In this document: positions 44,590 to 53,231 of the stretch, one piece after another
How positions within the stretch are numbered: position 1 is the stretch's first letter
How the letters are laid out: every line of letters starts with the position of its first letter
Made by a program: the position numbers and the translations under genes
Source of the DNA: Proteus vulgaris
GTDB lineage: Bacteria > Pseudomonadota > Gammaproteobacteria > Enterobacterales > Enterobacteriaceae
DNA length: 64,000 bases
Reading direction: 5' to 3'
Assembly (NCBI RefSeq): GCF_016239305.1
Contig: NZ_JAEHOQ010000006.1
Span: 140,672 to 204,671, forward strand
The notes under the pieces: model-generated
The model's input: only the letters and a program-made list of their open reading frames with translations
The model's database searches: none
What the model was told of the DNA's origin: nothing

Positions 44590-45834
44590 CTATTTGTCGT
44601 TTAATATTTCACGTGCAGCTTTGGCTGATTGATTAACAGCTTGTTCCGGTGTTAATTCATTTTTTAATACAACTCTTGCATAGTTTGATAAGAAAATTTC
44701 TGCAATATCAGTAACTTTAGCATGAGGTTCACTTAATAATGCATGGTCAAGTTGTTTAACAAAGGGTTTTACTTCATCACTTTGAAAATAATCATGATCT
44801 TTTAATGCTTTTAATGTTGGTAACTGACCTAATTCAATATTGGCTTTTAAATTAATATCATCACGCATCAATAAATTAATTAAATCCCAGCTTAAATTCT
44901 CTTTCTCTGATGTGTTTTTAAAAACCATAATCGCTCTACCATCCAGGATTGAATAATGAATATCTCCTTTTTTCATAGCGGGAATAGGAGCAATACCTAC
45001 ATCATCACCAATCACCATGGGGGTTCCTGCCGCTGTAGTTAATGACGCTTTCCATCCAAAACCAAACTGTAACCACATACCAATGTTTCGAGAAAAAAAG
45101 CTTTTTTCCATCGTTGGCGGCGCATATTTTTGTGCTCGTTGCATCAAGGAAATAAATTCAGTCATACGTGCTTCAGGTTTATCAAAAATAACATCAGTAC
45201 CATATTTATTGAGTAACTGAAAATTACCCTGATTGACGTTGTAATAAATAGGTGCAAGTAGGTTCCAGTACCAGCTACCAAATGACAATACATCATTCCA
45301 AAAGACGGTACCATAAACCTTATTACCGTCTTTTCTGGTAGGAAGAGAAGAAATTTTCTCTGCTGCAATTAGAAATTCATCCCACGTTTCGGGTGGAGCG
45401 TTTGGATCTAATCCCGCTTCAATAAAGAGTGCTTTATTATAAATCATCATCTGAGTGGTCGCATTCCAAGGAATATAATAAGTGCGGCCAAAATTTTGGT
45501 GTAAAAAATGATTGTCAATACGGTTTATTAATTCACTGAAACCATCAAATTTATCTAAATAAGCAAGTTTTCCTAATTTGGCTAAATGAGCAGGTTGATA
45601 ACCATAAACACCAATATAGATATTGGGATTATCACCCGCAGCCATTCGTGTATCAAGTTGTTCATCATTAGAGACAACAAGCTCAACATTAGGATGTTGT
45701 TTTTTAAATTCAGGAACAACAGTATTACGAATAAAAGAAACATAATTCCCACTTGGAACCATAATTTCTAATCTTTCTGCTGCAACCGTTGAAAAGGAGA
45801 ATAGAGCAGCCGTAATTAAACAAACTAATTTCAT
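44590..45834 (-). CDS. Solute-binding protein for oligosaccharides (family 1)
   Basis: A 414-residue periplasmic binding protein. The signal peptide is MKLVCLITAALFSFSTVAA. The mature part has the family-1 layout: WNATTQMMIYNKALFIEAG and APPETWDEFLIAAEKI, then FGFGWKASL and AIMVFKNTSEKENLSWDLI. It captures the sugar and delivers it to the two permeases. It follows the regulator by 30 nt and precedes the MalF-like gene by about 90 nt. In Listeria the equivalent protein binds sophorooligosaccharides; here that specificity is inferred from the enzymes around it. Confidence 0.92.
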   Translation of the reverse strand: MKLVCLITAALFSFSTVAAERLEIMVPSGNYVSFIRNTVVPEFKKQHPNVELVVSNDEQLDTRMAAGDNPNIYIGVYGYQPAHLAKLGKLAYLDKFDGFSELINRIDNHFLHQNFGRTYYIPWNATTQMMIYNKALFIEAGLDPNAPPETWDEFLIAAEKISSLPTRKDGNKVYGTVFWNDVLSFGSWYWNLLAPIYYNVNQGNFQLLNKYGTDVIFDKPEARMTEFISLMQRAQKYAPPTMEKSFFSRNIGMWLQFGFGWKASLTTAAGTPMVIGDDVGIAPIPAMKKGDIHYSILDGRAIMVFKNTSEKENLSWDLINLLMRDDINLKANIELGQLPTLKALKDHDYFQSDEVKPFVKQLDHALLSEPHAKVTDIAEIFLSNYARVVLKNELTPEQAVNQSAKAAREILNDK

Positions 45835-45864
45835 AAACTGTGATCCTGATGAGATTAAAATAAA

Positions 45865-46851
45865 TTAAAGCGTTTCACGCTCTATTAATTCTGTAGGAAG
45901 AAAAGTGACTTCATCAATATTACTTTCTTCTCTAATTGCTTTTAATAAAATCTTTGCTGAGAGAACACCCATTTCATATTTATGATGATCTATTGTTGTT
46001 AGTGCAGGCGTTAAAATATTTGATGCATAAATATTATCAAAACCTACAATTTTTAATTGATCAGGAATTTGAATGTTATGTTCTTTCGCTGCTCTTAAAA
46101 TACCGATTGCCATTTCATCATTAGCAGAAAATATGGCAGAAGGCATGTTACCTGTCTCAATTAATGCATTCATTTTTTGGTAAGCATCAGCTTCGGTAAA
46201 ATTTGAATGAATAATAAGGCCTGGATTTAAAGGTATGCGGTTATAACCTAGTGCAGCAATAAAACCGTCTAAACGTTTTTGATTATCATAAGAACCTTCA
46301 GGGCCACTAAAAAAGGTAATCTCGGTCGCTCCCGCCTTTACTAATGCGTTAACAGCTTTGAAAGCACCACCAAAATTATCAATCAATACACTATAAATAT
46401 GGGGACTTTTTAATTCTCTATCTAATACAACTACGGGCAAATTTTCAGATGCGATAGATTTTATAAATTCATTGTCAAATGAACTAGATAAAATAATGGC
46501 ACCATCAACAATACGTTCACGTAAATACTTATGAGCGGTTGATTGTTCACCACCATAAAGGCTACATGCGACTAAATCATATTGTTCACTGTGTGTTTGC
46601 TCTTGAATACCACGGACTAACTCACTGTAGATAGGCCCAAACCAAGAGTTAAAAAAGAGACCTATAGCACCACTACGTTTAGTTTTAAGCATTTTGGCAT
46701 TGCTATTGGCAATGTAATTCATCTCTTTTGCTATTTTCAGTACATATTGGCGTGTTTTTTCAGTAATCTTTGGGCTACCATTTATAGCGTAAGATACTGT
46801 AGAGATTGAAACATTTGCTTTTTTAGCTACATCTTTTATGGTAACACTCAT
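45865..46851 (-). CDS. LacI-family regulator of the glucan genes
   Basis: A 328-residue regulator. The LacI HTH and hinge helix are clear: TIKDVAKKANVSISTVSYAI, then NGSPKITEKTRQYVLKIA, and SNAKMLKTKRS. The rest is a periplasmic-binding-like effector domain (FFSGPEGSYDNQKRLDGF, FSANDEMAIGILRA). I start it at 46851 because the GAGGGA site fits that ATG better than 46857. Its targets are probably the two GAAACGTTTC palindromes at 51472 and 51715. The inducer is probably a sophorooligosaccharide. It lies inside the operon it controls. Confidence 0.92.
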   Translation of the reverse strand: MSVTIKDVAKKANVSISTVSYAINGSPKITEKTRQYVLKIAKEMNYIANSNAKMLKTKRSGAIGLFFNSWFGPIYSELVRGIQEQTHSEQYDLVACSLYGGEQSTAHKYLRERIVDGAIILSSSFDNEFIKSIASENLPVVVLDRELKSPHIYSVLIDNFGGAFKAVNALVKAGATEITFFSGPEGSYDNQKRLDGFIAALGYNRIPLNPGLIIHSNFTEADAYQKMNALIETGNMPSAIFSANDEMAIGILRAAKEHNIQIPDQLKIVGFDNIYASNILTPALTTIDHHKYEMGVLSAKILLKAIREESNIDEVTFLPTELIERETL

Positions 46852-46902
46852 CTTCATCCCTCAAAAAAATAAACACACAATACGTGAATATACCACTTAG
46901 TC

Positions 46903-46928
46903 GGCTCTTGCGATGAGTAGCAAGAGCC
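46903..46928 (-). terminator. Perfect 9-bp hairpin between GH94 and lacI genes
   Basis: GGCTCTTGC and GCAAGAGCC form a perfect stem with an 8-nt loop, 24 nt after the GH94 stop. No T-run follows, so it is more likely a message-stability or partial attenuation element that separates enzyme from regulator levels. Confidence 0.55.
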
Positions 46929-46952
46929 AGATCCTAAGCTTTACTTTGATAT

Positions 46953-49900
46953 TTATAGATAAATATCAAGTGTGTTGTTATCCAATAAATAAGCCATAAC
47001 ATCTGAATTCTTGATTAAAACGCCACCTGTACGATAAGGGTTATTTTGTAATGTAAAGTCTACTATTTGTTGATTAAGTATGACGCGTTTAGGTGTGTAT
47101 TCACCCTCGTTAGGATAAATATTAATCACAACCGGTTTTCCATAAAGTTGGAAATTAAAGCTAGTATCACCAAATTCTTTACTAATAACGGGATCTAGCA
47201 GTAAATCACCAAATTCATAACGAAGGCCTAAAACATTAGAGATAATTTGGTTAATATAAATCCCAGGACCACTGGAATAGATGCGCCAACCGCCTTTTGT
47301 GGCAACTTTTCCTGTTTTTAATTGCTCAAAATTATCATAGGCTTGGTAACGGTCGTTAAATTTTGCATCAGAACTAGAAAAATAGCTATTTGCTTGTCGT
47401 AGTTCAGCATTTGGCACGCTTTCTTTGATACCAATAGGTGAAATTTTAAAGAGATTTTCAAATAGCTCTTTTGCCATTCCCATCTTACAAAGTGCTTCGA
47501 TAAAACGGATATGAGCATGACAATATTGTAATCCAACTTCACGGCCTAGATTTGCAGCCAGTTCTGCACGTTTAAAATAACTTTGGCGTCCTGCTTTATA
47601 TTGTGCTGTTTTATCCATAAGGCGAACACCATCAGGATAAAGTAAATTATCAAGGATAATTTTTATATGTTTCTGTGCCATTTCCTTATCAAATGATTCA
47701 GAAATAATTGAACGATTAGCCGGTAATAAGCGGTATTTAATATTTGTTTTAACATCAGAAGGATGTAATAAATATTCCACATCATTTTTATTAAAATGAA
47801 TAAAGCCACTAATAACACCATCTTTAATTAGGTATTTATGATAATCCGCTTCCATCTCAATAAAGAGGTCATTAATTTTTTTGAGTAAATCTGCAAATGA
47901 AGGGTGATTCGCGAGCGCTTTCATTATTAATTTAAATGTTTGCAATGTCAGCGGGATCGTCCAACCACTCACCATATTTTTACGTAATGAGTTATTTGCT
48001 GGTTGGAGGGTATCATCCCAATCACCATCACCATAACTAGACAGGTGAGTTCCTGGTACTAAATGCTCAATAACATATTCAAGTTGGCGGTAAATATGCT
48101 GTAGCAATGTCTCTTTTTGGGTTGTAAACGTAAATTTATTGTCGATGCTAGTATAAGGTAATTCTGTATTCAGGATATCGGTATTATTTGTGGCTAATAG
48201 ATAATCAGCTAATGCTTTTAATGGCCAAATAACGACGTCACCGTGAGATTCTTGTTGTTGAATATGTGCATAATTATCAAACATAAACCATTGAGGCCAA
48301 TTACCTGTTTCTAAATATTGGTGGCTATACATCTCACATAAAATATGCTCAACATGTTGATAGCGACCTAATGACATAAAGAATTCAATAGGGCCTTGTG
48401 ATACATCTCGAGTTCCCCAAGCTGCGCCTGATGGTTGTTCAAGCCCATGTGGCGAACTGTAATGGACCAATGCATTATGTGTAAACCAATGTAGAGTATG
48501 ATTTAACTTCTGCGCATCTCTTGGTTTTTGTGAAAACTCAATAGAGAAATGGTTTAATAGCGCATCTTGCTGATTTTCGTAATTGACGACTTCTGTTGCA
48601 AACGATAACCACTTACCTAATGTGTTAACTTGATTATTTTTACCGCCAAAGACAAGGCTAGCTTGGTGGCGAATTTGACCTTTAAGCATAAGATATTGAA
48701 CAGAATTTGTTTCAACATCAATATAGTGTTCAATATCCGTAAACTCTGGGCTATAACTCAAGCTAAAGAGGGGAGCATTAGGATTATTTGCACTTGTAAT
48801 GAGTATATTATTGTCTTCACTTGGTGCGGAAACCTGAATAATAGATTCTTCTTCTTGATTTCCCATAACAAGCGGGTGACTCACAATAACATCTACGGCT
48901 TGAGCAAAGTTGTGAAGTTTAATATCAAGTTGGATAATAGGTTCATCATGGCTAGCGAAAGCGAGGATCTCAATCATCCCTTCTGATAATTTATAAACCC
49001 AACGGGAAAAGTTAAACCCAACCTCATAGGCAGAAGGCATAGCAAGTAAATGGTACTGATTATTCAATTTAACTTGAATACGTTGACCACTACTTTTAAA
49101 GAAATTTAAAAAATTACGATTAGTACCAAGCAATTTATTAAATGAAGTGTTCCCTAGTGTCAGATGTGAATTAAAAACACCATAAATATAGTGAGTTGAA
49201 TTCATAATTGAATTTTTAAAATTAAGATTATTACCTGATGAAATTATATGTCCTGTTGCTCGCTCTTGATAATGTTCTTTATCAGCGAGGGTAATGTAAT
49301 GGCGTCCCTCTTTTTGGAAGAATGAGAGTAATTCACCCTGTTCCTTTTCCTCAAAGCTTTTTTCCCCAGGAAATAAAATATCGAGTTCTTGAGAGGTAAG
49401 TTTATCGCCTGATAATGGTTGAACATTAAATATAACGTCCGTTTTTTCACTACGTTTTGTTGAACTATTAATTTCAGGTTTGTAATAGCTTTCTGTGATT
49501 TTTTTTATACTAATAGGTTGTTCAATATTTGCTTCAGGTTGATTAGCAACATAATAGCCATAGAATACTTGGTCAGCACCTTCTTGAGGGGCTAGCTCTA
49601 GGGGTTTTAATTGTAAGGCAATAAAGGCCATTTCATACTGATAGTTCTCATTCGCTAATGTAAGCTCTTTTGTTATGATTGGCTGATGCGTAAATTTAGA
49701 TTGCTTACCAAAAAACTGATAACCATCAGTTGAATAAGCAACAACGGGAGAAAAACTCCCTAATTGTAGTAACGGATTACCACTACTTTGAGGTAAGTTT
49801 TGGCGTGAAGACGTAATATATCCATAATGTTCTACATTAAATATTTTATGATCAAGATATTGGCTACAATATGACTCATTTGTTTTTGTTGCACCACTAT

Positions 49901-50324
49901 CGGATAAAGAAAGATCTTGCCCATAAATTAGATCGAATGTAAGGGCGTTATTACTGATATTTTTTACATTAACAGAGTAATAATAAATATTTTCGGGATC
50001 TTGGGATAAAGAGAGTGTAACCGAAGCAATAAATTTCTCAGTTTCAATATGCCAAGTTATATTGTCTTGTGTATCTTTACTTAATTGAGTTTTAGCATGA
50101 CTCGTTAAAAGTGGCGTAGTAGAAATAATATGATTATCGCTCAACTCACGAAGATAGATATTGCTAATTGCGGTATCTAATCTGGGTGTCTCAAAGAGGT
50201 TGAGCATAATATTACCCGCCATAATATTTTTAAGCATTTGGCCTGGCATAAAATTAAATGTGAGCAGTGCGTTTTTTTTACTATAGACCACATTATTAAC
50301 TGGCTTAATTGTCATGTTACTCAT
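46953..50324 (-). CDS. GH94 1,2-beta-oligoglucan phosphorylase
   Basis: A 1123-residue cytoplasmic enzyme without a signal peptide. It resembles the 1,2-beta-oligoglucan phosphorylase of Listeria innocua (Lin1839, about 1090 residues), which splits beta-1,2-glucans with phosphate to give glucose 1-phosphate. The N-terminal half is beta-sandwich. The C-terminal (alpha/alpha)6 part has SGAAWGTRDVSQGP, the motif GDWDD (767-771) whose first Asp (768) should be the general acid, and KGGWRIYSSGPGIYI. It lacks the glycosyltransferase and membrane parts of cyclic-glucan synthases. The ATPase gene ends 10 nt before its start; ATG 50315 is an alternative start. Confidence 0.87.
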   Translation of the reverse strand: MSNMTIKPVNNVVYSKKNALLTFNFMPGQMLKNIMAGNIMLNLFETPRLDTAISNIYLRELSDNHIISTTPLLTSHAKTQLSKDTQDNITWHIETEKFIASVTLSLSQDPENIYYYSVNVKNISNNALTFDLIYGQDLSLSDSGATKTNESYCSQYLDHKIFNVEHYGYITSSRQNLPQSSGNPLLQLGSFSPVVAYSTDGYQFFGKQSKFTHQPIITKELTLANENYQYEMAFIALQLKPLELAPQEGADQVFYGYYVANQPEANIEQPISIKKITESYYKPEINSSTKRSEKTDVIFNVQPLSGDKLTSQELDILFPGEKSFEEKEQGELLSFFQKEGRHYITLADKEHYQERATGHIISSGNNLNFKNSIMNSTHYIYGVFNSHLTLGNTSFNKLLGTNRNFLNFFKSSGQRIQVKLNNQYHLLAMPSAYEVGFNFSRWVYKLSEGMIEILAFASHDEPIIQLDIKLHNFAQAVDVIVSHPLVMGNQEEESIIQVSAPSEDNNILITSANNPNAPLFSLSYSPEFTDIEHYIDVETNSVQYLMLKGQIRHQASLVFGGKNNQVNTLGKWLSFATEVVNYENQQDALLNHFSIEFSQKPRDAQKLNHTLHWFTHNALVHYSSPHGLEQPSGAAWGTRDVSQGPIEFFMSLGRYQHVEHILCEMYSHQYLETGNWPQWFMFDNYAHIQQQESHGDVVIWPLKALADYLLATNNTDILNTELPYTSIDNKFTFTTQKETLLQHIYRQLEYVIEHLVPGTHLSSYGDGDWDDTLQPANNSLRKNMVSGWTIPLTLQTFKLIMKALANHPSFADLLKKINDLFIEMEADYHKYLIKDGVISGFIHFNKNDVEYLLHPSDVKTNIKYRLLPANRSIISESFDKEMAQKHIKIILDNLLYPDGVRLMDKTAQYKAGRQSYFKRAELAANLGREVGLQYCHAHIRFIEALCKMGMAKELFENLFKISPIGIKESVPNAELRQANSYFSSSDAKFNDRYQAYDNFEQLKTGKVATKGGWRIYSSGPGIYINQIISNVLGLRYEFGDLLLDPVISKEFGDTSFNFQLYGKPVVINIYPNEGEYTPKRVILNQQIVDFTLQNNPYRTGGVLIKNSDVMAYLLDNNTLDIYL

Positions 50325-50334
50325 CCTGATAATA

Positions 50335-51450
50335 CTAAGTGTAAAAAATATTCTGTTCGTTCTCTTTATCGAAGAGATGGCATTTATCCATATTAAAATG
50401 GAAGCTACAGTTTTTTGATTTATCTATTTCTATTTCTGGATTAGGACGTTTACAAATCACTTCATTATTTGCCAGGTGAAAATAAATAAACTCATCTGAA
50501 CCCATAGCATCAACACGAAGAATTGAAGTTGATAAACAATTATTTTCAATTTTATCAATGACTTTAATATCTTCAGGCCTAATTCCTAAATAGATCTCTT
50601 TATTGAGATAGGCTTTTGCTTTTTCTTGTTTCTCTATAGGTAAAACGAAGATATTTCCATCACATTGAATGGCGAGTTGATTATGATGTTGAATAACCTG
50701 TCCTGATATAATATTCATTGGTGGAGAACCAATGAATTCAGCAACAAATTTATTTTTGGGATGGTGATAAACGTTTAAAGGATGATCAACTTGCATAATA
50801 CGACCTTTACGTAAAATGCAAACACGTTCTCCCATTGTCATGGCTTCTATTTGATCATGGGTAACATAAATCATTGTTGCAGGTTTGCCGGCTTCACGGA
50901 GTTGTTGATGCAATTTACTTATTCGTAATCGCATAGACACTCTGAGCTTGGCATCAAGGTTTGAGAGTGGCTCGTCAAAAAGAAATACTGCAGGTTTTCT
51001 TACCATGGCTCGGCCTAATGCGACTCGCTGACACTGACCGCCAGACATTTCTTTAGGTTTTCTTTTTAAAAGTTCTGTTATTTCAAGTAGTTCCGCCGCT
51101 TCAGAAACTCGTTTAGTGATTTCTTCTTTTGATTTTTTAGAAACACGTAGACCAAAAGACATATTTTCATAAGCAGTCATGTGCGGGTAGAGTGCGTAGT
51201 TTTGAAAAACCATTGCAATCCCCCGATCTTTAGGGGGCATATCATTACAGATACTATCAGCAATACGCAGCTCTCCAGATGATATTGCTTCAAGCCCTGC
51301 GATCATTCTTAGCATGGTGGATTTTGCACAACCAGATGGGCCAACGATGACCATAAATTCACCGTCTTTGATATCCAAATTAATATCATGAAGTACATGC
51401 GTACCATTTGGATAGATTTTATTGACGTTGGTTAATGTGACGCCTGCCAT
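50335..51450 (-). CDS. ABC transporter ATPase, MalK/UgpC type
   Basis: A 371-residue sugar-transport ATPase with TOBE-like C-terminal domain. Walker A is GPSGCAKST, with Ala where Gly normally precedes the Lys; Q-loop MVFQNYALYPHM; signature MSGGQCQRVALGRA; Walker B VFLFDEPLSNLDAKLR; H-loop YVTHDQ. I start it at ATG 51450 (GGAG 8 nt before), which matches MalK, rather than 51465. It is first in the leftward operon, with a LacI-type palindrome 22-31 nt upstream of the start. Confidence 0.93.
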   Translation of the reverse strand: MAGVTLTNVNKIYPNGTHVLHDINLDIKDGEFMVIVGPSGCAKSTMLRMIAGLEAISSGELRIADSICNDMPPKDRGIAMVFQNYALYPHMTAYENMSFGLRVSKKSKEEITKRVSEAAELLEITELLKRKPKEMSGGQCQRVALGRAMVRKPAVFLFDEPLSNLDAKLRVSMRLRISKLHQQLREAGKPATMIYVTHDQIEAMTMGERVCILRKGRIMQVDHPLNVYHHPKNKFVAEFIGSPPMNIISGQVIQHHNQLAIQCDGNIFVLPIEKQEKAKAYLNKEIYLGIRPEDIKVIDKIENNCLSTSILRVDAMGSDEFIYFHLANNEVICKRPNPEIEIDKSKNCSFHFNMDKCHLFDKENEQNIFYT

Positions 51451-51471
51451 CACTACACTCCGCATTTCATT

Positions 51472-51481
51472 GAAACGTTTC
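51472..51481. promoter_or_regulatory. LacI-type operator of the leftward glucan operon
   Basis: GAAACGTTTC is a perfect palindrome with the central CG typical of LacI/GalR operators, and the flank CTATAG continues as in the second site at 51715-51728. It lies just upstream of the ATPase ribosome site, where a bound repressor would block transcription. Confidence 0.65.
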
Positions 51482-51714
51482 TATAGATTATGAATACTTA
51501 ATAAATCCTGTCAACTGTAATTTATTTGATCGATTTAATTCGAGATCTTCATCACGTTAAGAGTGATGTTTTTGTATAATAGATTGAATATAATGAATTA
51601 TTTTTTTATTTATTAATTTTGAGAGCTGAAATATATATAAAAATACACTACTCGTCACATTTTAAATAAATGATGACAAATTGACTTGACCAAGCGTCAT
51701 TGGTGAGATGATTA
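51482..51714. promoter_or_regulatory. Divergent promoter region between the two glucan arms
   Basis: It holds an exact -10 hexamer TATAAT at 51575-51580 with no good -35 (suggesting an activator), an inverted repeat CATCAC-N7-GTGATG at 51550-51568, and TTGACC (51686-51691) 18 nt ahead of GATTAT, a candidate rightward promoter whose -10 abuts the operator at 51715. No perfect CRP site was seen. Confidence 0.45.
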
Positions 51715-51728
51715 TAGAAACGTTTCTA
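51715..51728. promoter_or_regulatory. LacI-type operator of the rightward glucan arm
   Basis: TAGAAACGTTTCTA is a 14-bp perfect palindrome containing the same GAAACGTTTC core as 51472-51481. It lies 39 nt before the ATG of the glucanase gene and overlaps the end of the candidate promoter. Confidence 0.7.
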
Positions 51729-51766
51729 CGATTTGATAATGAGTTTCGCTTAGAAGGCAAAATGAT

Positions 51767-53146
51767 ATGACTAAGAATGGTTCGATGCTTCTCGCTTCCC
51801 TATTGCTGGCTTTTAGCACGCAATCTTTAGCCAATAATGTTGTTATTAATGAAATCAAAGTTGCTGAACATTTATACCCGGCGGGTTTTGAAGAAGAATT
51901 TCAAAATAATCTTAATTTTTTTCGCGATGGGGTTGGTGTTGATAAATATGTCAAAGTCCCTTATGACACCATAAGAATTGAAGGTAATACTGTCGTTCCT
52001 GGATATTATACGAATACGACAGAGATTGGCTTATATCTCAATGTGTTAACTCAGTCAGCTAAAGCTGGGAATAAAGATGCGATAGAGCGAATCAAAGAGA
52101 CATTGACCACCATGGAACAAGCACCTAAATGGAAAGGTTTGTTTTATTGGCCTTATGATATTCGTGATAATAAATTAGTTAAAAATCCAGATGAAATTGT
52201 GCCTGCAGTAGATAATGGTAACTTTTCTTTTGCGTTGATGGCAGTGGCTGGGGCTTTCATGAACTCGCCAGATCCAGATAAACAAGAAATTGTAAAACGT
52301 ATTCAAGCTATTCTTGATGGGCAAAGAGAAGGTTGGGTTGCGTTATATGATGAAAATAAAGGATTAATGTCGTCGGGTTGGTCAACAAAGAATAATGCAT
52401 TTCTAGGTTATCATCTTGACAGAAAAGGAAATGAAAGTCGTGCGGCTGTTATTTGGGCTATTTTAGACACCAAAGATCTAGGTGCTAATGCTATTCCTGA
52501 AAGTGCATTCCATAAAATGGAACTCTATACTCAGCATTATAAAATTAACGATAAAATATATAATCCATTATTAACGTGGGATGGCGCCTATTTCCAAATG
52601 ATGATGCCTCAAATTTGGTTAAATGAAAAAGAACTCATGCCAGATTATAAGATTGTTGAAGATCATACATTAATTCAAAAGATCTACGCGGCTAAACACG
52701 GTATTCCAATGGTTTCTTCATCAGCCCGAATTGATAATGGTTACCACTCTTTTGGTGTTCCGGCACTTTCAGAAAGTAAAGTTCGTTTTAATAATGTCAT
52801 TGAGGATGGTAATACTGGTACACCTCATGCTATTGCGCTGTCTTATATTGTCGATCCTGAAGGTGCAATTAGCGCACTGAAAAAACTCAAACAAGTTTAT
52901 CCTAATATTCAATCCCCATATGGATGGTATGACGCTGTTGATAATAAAGGCAATATGACTCAAAACATCTTATCACTGGATGTTGGTATGTTTGTTGCTG
53001 CGATTATGTCCAAAGAAATTAATGATGATGTTAAGACGTATTTAGAAAGTCAGGGACATCTCAAAGATTTAGAAACGTTATATCAAGGCTTTGTACCAAA
53101 TAATTATAAAAATATAAATATCATTAACAGTTCTTCCATGCAGTAA
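51767..53146 (+). CDS. Periplasmic endo-beta-1,2-glucanase, GH144/glycoamylase-like
   Basis: A 459-residue exported protein; the signal peptide ends at TQSLA (about residue 22). The mature protein is a helical barrel with family marks LFYWPYDIRDNKL, VPAVDNGNFSFALMAVAGA, WDGAYFQMMMPQIWL, SFGVPALSES and YGWYDAVDNKGN. These fit the glycoamylase-like group that includes GH144 beta-1,2-glucanases and the processing domain of cyclic beta-1,2-glucan synthases. It should cut beta-1,2-glucan in the periplasm to oligosaccharides for the ABC importer. The exact GH family needs a search. Confidence 0.8.
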   Translation: MTKNGSMLLASLLLAFSTQSLANNVVINEIKVAEHLYPAGFEEEFQNNLNFFRDGVGVDKYVKVPYDTIRIEGNTVVPGYYTNTTEIGLYLNVLTQSAKAGNKDAIERIKETLTTMEQAPKWKGLFYWPYDIRDNKLVKNPDEIVPAVDNGNFSFALMAVAGAFMNSPDPDKQEIVKRIQAILDGQREGWVALYDENKGLMSSGWSTKNNAFLGYHLDRKGNESRAAVIWAILDTKDLGANAIPESAFHKMELYTQHYKINDKIYNPLLTWDGAYFQMMMPQIWLNEKELMPDYKIVEDHTLIQKIYAAKHGIPMVSSSARIDNGYHSFGVPALSESKVRFNNVIEDGNTGTPHAIALSYIVDPEGAISALKKLKQVYPNIQSPYGWYDAVDNKGNMTQNILSLDVGMFVAAIMSKEINDDVKTYLESQGHLKDLETLYQGFVPNNYKNINIINSSSMQ

Positions 53147-53154
53147 AACACGCC

Positions 53155-53202
53155 ATAACTTCCCTTAATTCTGTCTTATTATAAGAATAATTAGGGGGAG
53201 TT
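53155..53202 (+). promoter_or_regulatory. Intercistronic hairpin between glucanase and porin genes
   Basis: TAACT-CCC-AATT on one side and AATT-GGG-AGTTA on the other form an interrupted stem around an AT-rich loop. There is no T-run. It may act as a stability element that sets porin against enzyme levels. Confidence 0.4.
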
Positions 53203-53231
53203 AGTTATGAATTGACAAGGATTACCAGAGC

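Noticed and set aside
46953..50324. Cyclic beta-1,2-glucan synthase
   Set aside because: It lacks the membrane helices and glycosyltransferase domain of such synthases (about 2800 residues); only the GH94 phosphorylase-type part is present.
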